From Neorhizobium galegae bv. orientalis str. HAMBI 540 (GTDB taxonomy: Bacteria > Pseudomonadota > Alphaproteobacteria > Rhizobiales > Rhizobiaceae), in NCBI RefSeq assembly GCF_000731315.1, contig NZ_HG938354.1, forward strand, positions 1,054,001 through 1,118,000: a stretch of 64,000 nucleotides of DNA. The letters are read 5' to 3'. Under the pieces are notes generated by a model, which saw nothing but the letters and a program-made list of their open reading frames with translations, did not search any database and was not told where the DNA came from. The translations under genes were made by a program, and so were the position numbers. Position 1 is the stretch's first letter. The number at the start of each line of letters is the position of its first letter. Shown here in pieces: positions 58,400-64,000 of this stretch.

Positions 58400-58448
58400 C
58401 ATTCGCCGGACAAATGCTTCAAATCCACGCAATCAATTTTACTAGTGG
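58400..58448 (+). promoter_or_regulatory. nod box upstream of nodFE
   Basis: Aligned to the common 49-nt frame: ATTCGC, AATG, ATC and CGCAATCAATTTTACTAGTGG. The second half is close to consensus; the first is weaker. It ends 152 nt before nodF and points at it. Confidence 0.82.
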
Positions 58449-58600
58449 CGCCAAATGCAACATAGGATCCGACAAGAGCCAGCTCACAGCACTTCGCGCC
58501 TGGGGTCTCGCTCATATGTTTGCTTGCCAACGGAGAGGAGTTGCGTGTCGTTTAACACGCAGATTTGCCCTCTTAAACCAGAACGCATGGAGGATAAAGA

Positions 58601-58879
58601 ATGGCTGATGAACTCGCGATTGAAGTTATCGCCACGATCAAGCGGCGCGTTGATTCGGAGCTGGACGGGATAGCAGCTGCATCAATGACCGAAATAACAA
58701 CCGAAACGGAATTGGCGTCACTGGGTATCGACTCTTTGGGGCTGGCTGACGTCCTTTGGGATCTGGAGCAGGCCCACGGGATCAAAATTGAGCTGAACAC
58801 ATCCGACGCGTGGTCAAATCTCAGCAATGTTGGTGACGTTGTCCAGGCCGTCCGCGGATTGATTGCGAAGGAGGTTTGA
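58601..58879 (+). CDS. nodF: Nodulation acyl carrier protein NodF
   Basis: A specialised acyl carrier protein on which polyunsaturated fatty acids for Nod factors are built with NodE. 92 residues. The phosphopantetheine serine is Ser45 in '[16 protein letters not shown]', and the following helix 'AHGIKIELN' is typical. The ATG at 58601 follows 'tggaggataaaga', a strong ribosome-binding site. It ends 1 nt before nodE. Complete. Confidence 0.94.
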   Translation: MADELAIEVIATIKRRVDSELDGIAAASMTEITTETELASLGIDSLGLADVLWDLEQAHGIKIELNTSDAWSNLSNVGDVVQAVRGLIAKEV

Positions 58880-58880
58880 A

Positions 58881-60089
58881 ATGAACAGACGGGTAGTTAT
58901 CACTGGGATGGGTGGGCTTTGCGGCTTAGGAACCGACGCAAAATCAATTTGGACAGAAATGCGGGAAGGTCGCGCAGCAATCGGTCCAATTGCTAACACC
59001 CCGCTTTACGATCTCGAAGGGACTGTTGGGTCCGAGATAGGGATGCTGCCCGAGCACGAGATCAGCCGCAAGCAACTTGCCTCGATGGACCGCTTCAGCC
59101 TCTTGGCTGTGATTGCAGCATGGGAAGCGCTGCGACATGCAGGGCTTTCAGTCAATGAAGGAAACCGCACCCGCTTCGGCGCAACCGTTGGCGTCTGCGG
59201 CTGCGGTTGGGATGCAATCGAGCAGAGCTACCGCAGCCTCTTTTTGGGCGGAGCAACCCGCGTGCCCATCTTCAGTGCCCTCAAAGCCATGCCAAGCGCG
59301 CCAGCCGCACAGGTGAGCATGGTGCTGCGCCTATTGGGTCCGGTATTTGGGGTTACTTCCGCTTGCGCGTCGGCGAATCACGCCATCGCTACAGCGGTGG
59401 ATCAAATCAAGCTGGGCCGCGCTGATGTGATGCTCGCTGGCGGTAGCGATGCCCCGCTCACCTACGGAGTACTGAAGGCCTGGGAGGCTTTGCGGATACT
59501 AGCGCCGGATACGTGCCGCCCGTTTTCCGCCGATCGAAGGGGTGTTGTCCTGGGTGAGGGCGCAGGCATGGCAGTACTGGAAAGCTATGAGCATGCCGCC
59601 GCTCGCGGCGCTACTATACTTGCCGAGATCGTCGGAGTAGGCCTTTCCGCCGACGCTTTCGATATCACGAGCCCATCAGTTGAGGGACCAGAGTCAGCGA
59701 TGCGAAATTGCCTTGCTGACGGCGGCTTAAACCCCGAAGATGTCGATTACCTTAATGCTCACGGTACCGGCACCAAGGCTAACGATTTAACGGAAACAGC
59801 CGCGGTTAAACGCGTCTTCGGCGACCATGCATATTCGATGTCGATTTCATCCACGAAGTCGATGCACGCGCATTGCCTTGGCGCAGCGAGCGCACTCGAA
59901 ATGATTGCATGCGTGATGGCGATCAGAGAGGGCGTAGTGCCGCCGACCGCAAACCATCGAGAGCATGACCCTGACTGCGATCTAGACGTTACGCCCAATG
60001 TGGCGCGTCAACGTAAGGTACGTGTTGCCTTAAGCAACTCCTTTGCGATGGGTGGCACCAACGCCGTATTGGCCTTTAAGGGCGTGTAG
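58881..60089 (+). CDS. nodE: Nodulation beta-ketoacyl synthase NodE
   Basis: A KAS II-like condensing enzyme that, with NodF, determines the unsaturated acyl chain and so host range. The ATG at 58881 ('[17 protein letters not shown]') after 'aaggaggtttgaa' gives 402 residues. Catalytic Cys162 lies in '[18 protein letters not shown]', His in '[15 protein letters not shown]' (about 298) and '[14 protein letters not shown]' (about 336). C-terminus '[20 protein letters not shown]' as in KAS enzymes. Transcribed with nodF from the nod box at 58400. Confidence 0.95.
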   Translation: MNRRVVITGMGGLCGLGTDAKSIWTEMREGRAAIGPIANTPLYDLEGTVGSEIGMLPEHEISRKQLASMDRFSLLAVIAAWEALRHAGLSVNEGNRTRFGATVGVCGCGWDAIEQSYRSLFLGGATRVPIFSALKAMPSAPAAQVSMVLRLLGPVFGVTSACASANHAIATAVDQIKLGRADVMLAGGSDAPLTYGVLKAWEALRILAPDTCRPFSADRRGVVLGEGAGMAVLESYEHAAARGATILAEIVGVGLSADAFDITSPSVEGPESAMRNCLADGGLNPEDVDYLNAHGTGTKANDLTETAAVKRVFGDHAYSMSISSTKSMHAHCLGAASALEMIACVMAIREGVVPPTANHREHDPDCDLDVTPNVARQRKVRVALSNSFAMGGTNAVLAFKGV

Positions 60090-60205
60090 GGTCCTGAACC
60101 GCCAATTTCCTGCTCCCCTGAGCGATTTGAACAGGCGGCCATCATCAAATCTACCATAACTAGAGGGGTGGAAATAAAGCGAGAAGAGAATTGATGCTGC
60201 GCATC
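60090..60205. other. Short spacer between nodE and IS5 copy 2
   Basis: No gene seen. The IS lies 118 nt after the nodE stop and may end nodFE transcription. Confidence 0.4.
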
Positions 60206-60207
60206 TA

Positions 60208-61140
60208 AGAGCCTGACTCGAAAAGGTTTCCACGATATCCGTACCTTGCCAGGCGTCGTGTCAGGACGCGGATGTGGGCGATAGTGATCCAGGCTTCGGC
60301 TGATGCGACGGACTTTTCCCAATCCTTCGCCAAGCGTCGGCATCTGCCAAGCCATGCGAAGGTGCGCTCCACGACCCAGCGACGCGGCAGAACCTCGAAG
60401 CCCTTGGCCTTATCGGTCCGCTTGACGATCTGGAGAGTGAACGCAGCGATCTTTTGCAGTGCGCCCTTCAGCTTCGGTCCGGCATAACCACCGTCGGCGA
60501 AGATATGTCTCAGCCACGGCTAGCGCTTGAGAATGGTTTTGAGGACGGCAGGCGCGCCGTCGCGATCCTGAATGTCGGCGCTGTGAACCATGAGGCGACC
60601 ATCAGTCCGAGCGTGTCGACGACGATATGACGCTTGCGTCCCTTGATCTTCTTGCCCGCGTCATAGCCCGAAACTCCGCCGCTTTCCGTAGTTTTCACGC
60701 TTTGACTGTCGATCACGCCGGCAGACGGCGAGGCTTCCCGGCCTTCCAGGTCGCGCGCCTCCATAACGAGATGATGGTTGATCCGCAGCCACAAGCCAGT
60801 CGCCCGCCATTCGTAGAAATAGGACTGCACAGTGGTAAAAGGCGGAAAATCTTTCGGCATCATCCGCCACTGGCACCCCGTCGTGGCGATGTAAAGCAAC
60901 GCGTTCACGACTTCGCGAAGATCGGTGCTGCGCGGCCTGCCCAGCCGTCTCGGTCCAGACAGGCAAGGCGCGATCAATCCCCATTCCCGGTCCGTCAGAT
61001 CGCTTGCATACCGCATTGCCCGTCGGGCATATTGCCGACGGGTGAAATCAGTCCAGCCCATTGTGGTCTCCGTTCGTCCTAAGCAAACAAACAGAATCAC
61101 AACTGGCTGATTTCACTCAACTCTTTTTCGGTCAGGCTCT
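60208..61140 (-). mobile_element. IS5-family element, copy 2
   Basis: Same ends as the copy at 22611 (AGAGCCTGACTCGAAAAGG at 60208; AGAGCCTGACCGAAAAAG inward from 61140), flanked by TA. The transposase is broken. Confidence 0.87.
60226..61061 (-). pseudogene. Broken IS5-family transposase
   Basis: From 'MGWTDFTRRQYARRAM' (61061) to 'VVDTLGLMV' it is practically identical to the intact copy. A single C is then missing near 60598, shifting the frame into 'ASWFTAPTFRIATA', and a further change creates a stop ('cggctagcg' at 60518-60526). The downstream part is recognisable in the original frame ('ADGGYAGPKLKGAL', 'WVVERTFAWLGRC'). Confidence 0.88.
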
Positions 61141-62156
61141 TAGATCTCGCCCGTGCGGCGGCTGTCCATTTGACGACGGCTCGGTCTAGCCTATCAGCCA
61201 AGGAGCCGACTGGTACGCCTTGTACCAGATCGGCTCGTAACTCTCCCCGAATTAGCCATTCCGGGGCCTGTACAGGTCAGGCCGTGGTGGGGAGTGTCGG
61301 TAGACCTCCCCTGCCCTCAATACTCGTCGTTCTTCGATAGAGAGCTGGCTCGGGAATCTGCGCAGCTAGGACAAGTGGAATTTCTGCCTGACTTCGGCTT
61401 AGATGCCGGGAACAGGAGAGACCATGACGAGACGACCGCGCCGGAACCACAGCCCGGCTTTCAAGGCGAAGGTAGCGCTTGCCGCGATCAGAGGCGAGCA
61501 GACGCTGGTGGAATTATCCCAGCAGTTCGACGTGCATGCCAACCAGATCAAACAGTGGAAAGACCAGCTCCTTGAGGGGGCACAGGCGTTTTCGGCGATG
61601 AAGCGAAGGCGGAACCGGCGGGCCCGACCGTCGATGTCAAAACACTGCACGCCAAGATCGGCGAGCTGACATTGGAGAACGATTTTTAGCCGGAGCGCTC
61701 GGCAAGGCGGGATTGCTGGGCGGAAAGAAATGATCGACCGCGCACACAAACTGTCGGTCGCACGACAGGCGAAGCTTCTCGGCTTCAGCCGTGGCAGCGT
61801 CTACTATTCTCCACGTCCAGTGTCGCAGGACGATCTTGCCCTGATGCGGCGGATCGACGAACTGCATCTCGACTACCCGTTTGCCGGAAGTCGGATGTTG
61901 CAAGGGCTCTTGAGGGGAGAAGGGCTGGAAACTGGGCGGCTGCACGTTGCCACGCTGATGAAGAAGATGGGTATCGAGGCGATCTACCGTCGCCCGAACA
62001 CATCCAAACCAGCGCCAGGTCACAAAATCTATCCCTACCTCTTGCGAAAGCTGGCGGTCACCCGGCCCAACCAGGTCTGTTGGGGTGGACGGCTCCCAAC
62101 GGCATCGCGATGTGCCAGAATGAGTTCGTTGAAAGCTCAATCGAGGGAGACCGTCC

Positions 62157-63191
62157 GTGGAACAGATTATCCGAATTGGTATAGATACGTCAAAGAGTGT
62201 TTTCCAGCTGCATGGCGTGAACGCAGCCGAGCAACCAATCCTTCGCAAGAAGCTTTCGCGCAAAGAGATGGTGAAATTCTTTGAGAAAGCGCCGCCGACT
62301 ATCATCGCACTCGAGGCCTGTGGTGGATCTCATCATTGGGCAAGGATGTTAAGTTCGTTTGGTCATGAGGTGAAGCTGATCGCGCCTCAATTGGCGAAGC
62401 CCTATGTGAAGCGCGGCAAGAACGACGCTGCGGATGCGGAAGCCTTGTGCGAGGCGATGAGCCGACCCACCATGCGCTTCGTGCCGGTCAAGGCTGCGGA
62501 GCAGCAGGCGGCATTGATGCTGGTCGGCATGCGAGAGAGACTCATTCGCAATCGGACGCAGCTCGCCAATGCGATTCGCGGTTTTGCCATGGAGTTTGGG
62601 ATCGTCGCGGCCACCGGCATGTGCCGCATCGAGCCTTTGTTGGAGCGCATAGCGGCTGATCAATCGCTACCTGAACTGGCCCGCGCGCTTTTTTCCATGC
62701 ACGGCGTTGAGTATCGAGATTTGCTTACGGAAACGAAAGCAGTCGAGGAAAAGCTTACCGCGTTACATCGCTCCGATGAATGCAGCATGCGGCTGGCCGA
62801 AATACCAGGCGTCGGACCGGTTGGCGCATCGCTGTTGATGATGAAGACGCCCGATCCCAAGATGTTTAAGTCGGGTCGCGATTTTGCCGCCTGGATAGGT
62901 CTTACACCCAGGGACCATTCAACCGCAGGCAAGGTCAGGCTCGGGGTGATCACCCGAGCTGGCGACGAAATGCTGAGGAGCATATTGGTGGTTGGCGCAA
63001 CTGCCCTTCTTCAATATGTCAGAGCAGGTCGAAGCAGACATACTTCCCGGTGGCTGATCGAGCTTTTGCAAAGGAAGAAGCCGAAGCTGGTTGCGGTGGC
63101 GCTCGCCAATAAGATCGCCCGCATCGCCTGGAAGCTCATGGTGAGCGGCGAAAGGTACAGGCGAGCAGAAGGTCAGACACAGGCAGTATAG
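62157..63191 (+). CDS. IS110-family (DEDD) transposase
   Basis: 344 residues. The N-terminal RuvC-like DEDD domain has 'IIRIGIDTSKSVFQLHGVN' (Asp), 'IIALEACGGSHHWARML' (Glu) and 'KRGKNDAADAEALCEA' (Asp-Asp). The C-terminal Tnp_20 domain has 'LAEIPGVGPVGASLLMM' and 'FAAWIGLTPRDHSTAGKVRL' with the catalytic Ser region. A GTG at 62157 is given as start; 'gggagaccgtcc' precedes it. Complete. Confidence 0.92.
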   Translation: MEQIIRIGIDTSKSVFQLHGVNAAEQPILRKKLSRKEMVKFFEKAPPTIIALEACGGSHHWARMLSSFGHEVKLIAPQLAKPYVKRGKNDAADAEALCEAMSRPTMRFVPVKAAEQQAALMLVGMRERLIRNRTQLANAIRGFAMEFGIVAATGMCRIEPLLERIAADQSLPELARALFSMHGVEYRDLLTETKAVEEKLTALHRSDECSMRLAEIPGVGPVGASLLMMKTPDPKMFKSGRDFAAWIGLTPRDHSTAGKVRLGVITRAGDEMLRSILVVGATALLQYVRAGRSRHTSRWLIELLQRKKPKLVAVALANKIARIAWKLMVSGERYRRAEGQTQAV

Positions 63192-63457
63192 GAGATTGGC
63201 CATCTCGGTGAGCATGATATGAGTGCTACCGTGTTGAGCTGATGCTGTGAACTTGCAAGAGAAAAGCAGATGGTGTGATCGATCGATCCAAGACGCGTGA
63301 AACTCCGCATTGCCCAATGGCCGTCAAGGGTCGCAGGTCTGTTAGGAACACGAGTTGCGGAAACCATCTTGGCCAGTGGTCATGTGCGACCACACAAAAA
63401 GGCCGCACATATGGAAGCAAGCGATCCGATCAAAATATTTGTAAAAACACTTGCAAG
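63192..63457. ncRNA. Candidate bridge/seeker RNA region of the IS1111-type element
   Basis: No coding frame follows the transposase stop up to the right subterminal repeat. In IS110-family elements the long non-coding end encodes an RNA that pairs with target and donor DNA; in IS1111 types it is on the 3' side. The call rests on position and family knowledge; I have not modelled a fold. Confidence 0.4.
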
Positions 63458-63672
63458 TGGGAGCCGTCCACATATGGGCAATGGACATAACGTACGTTCC
63501 GATGGCTCGCGGCTTCGTCTATCTCTGCGCCGTCGTGGACTGGTTCAGCCGAAGGGTTCTGTCGTGGCGGCTGTCGATCACGATGGAAGCGGACTTCTGC
63601 ATCGAAGCGGTCGAGGACGCGCTGGCCCGTCATGGCAAACCCGATACTTCAACACGGACAGTCAGAAGATGA

Positions 63673-63937
63673 TAGCCAGTTCCCGGGTGGTCTGTCTCAA
63701 ACACCGATCGATCGCTTGGTAGGCTGGCGTTGCAAGGTGTCCTGGTGTGGCTTGACCCACACTCCGATCGACCAGCGTGTCTTTCCCTAGACCTGTCGGC
63801 CGCCCGGGAGCGCCTTGCGGTGAGGCTTTGCCTGTGACCCAAGAAGGGCCTGACCGAGTTGGTCACGTGACTGTCCTGTCCATGCATATGACCGTGGTCG
63901 AGCCGTGCGATATCGGTCAAACTCCGGAGGCTACGGC
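63673..63937. other. Non-coding stretch before a second IS110-type transposase
   Basis: After the last recognisable IS3 codons no coding frame is supported. It probably contains the left end of the next IS110 element, whose transposase starts at 63938. Confidence 0.4.
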
Positions 63938-64000
63938 ATGGAACAGAAGGTCAAGGCAGCTCGTCATGTTGTCGGCGACGTCGATACTCATAAGGATTTA
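63938..64000 (+). CDS. IS110-family transposase, N-terminus (cut by window edge)
   Basis: The ATG at 63938 follows 'actccggagg' at good distance. The first 21 residues include 'HVVGDVDTHKDL', which matches the first Asp block (VGVDTHKD) of IS110 transposases, of a subgroup different from the one at 62157. The rest lies outside the window. Confidence 0.75.
   Translation, partial: MEQKVKAARHVVGDVDTHKDL

Larger units (their letters stand above)
62080..63475 (+). mobile_element. IS110-family element of the IS1111 type
   Basis: Subterminal inverted repeats GTGGACGGCTCCCA (62085-62098) and TGGGAGCCGTCCAC (63458-63471), as in the IS1111 group. The left non-coding end is short (about 75 nt); the right one is long (about 280 nt after the gene), the side where IS1111 elements are expected to encode their targeting RNA. 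It interrupts an IS3 orfB. End positions are accurate to a few bases. Confidence 0.85.
61424..63672 (+). pseudogene. IS3-family transposase (orfA/orfB), frameshifted and split by an IS110 element
   Basis: OrfA starts at 61424 ('MTRRPRRNHSPAFKAKVALA', 'LSQQFDVHANQIKQWKDQLL'). It has lost two single bases: near 61590 (the 'VFGDEAKAEPAG' frame) and near 61687 ('LTLENDF' then stop instead of LAGALGKAG). OrfB starts at 61730 ('MIDRAHKLSVARQAKLLGFS', 'AGSRMLQGLLRGEGLE', 'HKIYPYLLRKLAVTRPNQV'). It is cut at about 62080 and resumes at about 63477 with 'AMDITYVPMARGFVYLCAVV' and 'LARHGKPD', then decays. The IS110 element fills the gap. Confidence 0.82.

Overview
The window is part of a rhizobial symbiosis plasmid or symbiosis island. 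It carries nitrogenase structural and cofactor genes (nifHDKENX, fdxB, nifB, fdxN, nifT/fixU, a decayed nifQ), the electron-transfer genes fixABCX, the regulators nifA and rpoN2, and a large set of nodulation genes (nodABCIJ, nodFE, nodN, nodO, nodU, two nodD genes and a noeT-like acyltransferase). Insertion sequences fill the spaces between them. The combination nodU + nodFE + nodO + nodN + a nod-box-driven OafA-type acyltransferase resembles Neorhizobium galegae. That is an inference from gene content, not from a database match.

Layout. 1-7.1 kb: a sugar ABC transporter operon broken by an IS630 element and an IS21 element, then an IS66 copy that IS21 truncates. 7.1-9.6 kb: the noeT-like acyltransferase and its nod box. 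9.7-12.2 kb: a relic of a nifH-type control region, then nifQ (decayed) and dctA behind a NifA site. 12.5-16.8 kb: nod box, nodO (RTX protein) and an adjacent type I secretion ABC transporter plus membrane-fusion protein. 17.4-20.9 kb: nod box, nodN, a second nodD and a membrane protein with a premature stop. 21-23.5 kb: IS3 and IS5 elements. 23.5-25.7 kb: nodU with nod box. 26-27.5 kb: IS66/ISL3 debris reaching the nifH control region. 27.5-35.8 kb: two NifA sites, a sigma-54 promoter, nifHDKENX-fdxB. 36.1-41.5 kb: fixABCX-nifA. 41.7-46.4 kb: thioredoxin pseudogene, rpoN2, nifB-fdxN, fixU. 46.9-51.6 kb: an intact IS66 with 8-bp target duplication, an older IS66 relic, an ISL3 element. 52.4-60.1 kb: nodABCIJ (minus strand), the nodA nod box, nodD1, then nodFE. 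60.2-64 kb: a broken IS5, an IS3 split by an IS110/IS1111 element, and the start of another IS110 transposase.

How the genes work together. NodD proteins respond to host flavonoids and bind six nod boxes that I could align to the same 49-nt pattern. These serve nodABCIJ (Nod factor core and export), nodFE (special acyl chain), nodU (carbamoylation), the acyltransferase (probable acetylation), nodN and nodO. In the nodule, NifA and sigma-54 (RpoN) act at TGT-N10-ACA sites and -24/-12 promoters in front of nifH and nifQ-dctA. nifHDK encode nitrogenase, nifB/E/N/X make FeMo-cofactor, FixABCX and the ferredoxins deliver electrons, and DctA brings in dicarboxylate fuel. nifU, nifS, nifV, nifW and nifZ are not in this window.

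The most unusual points are a nod-box-linked NodO with its own type I exporter next to it, loss of the nifQ cysteine motif together with a damaged -12 element, a 36-bp in-frame tandem duplication in fixA, a G+C-rich rpoN2 with a divergent N-terminus, and two 2.5-kb inverted IS66 copies that bracket most of the nif/fix genes.
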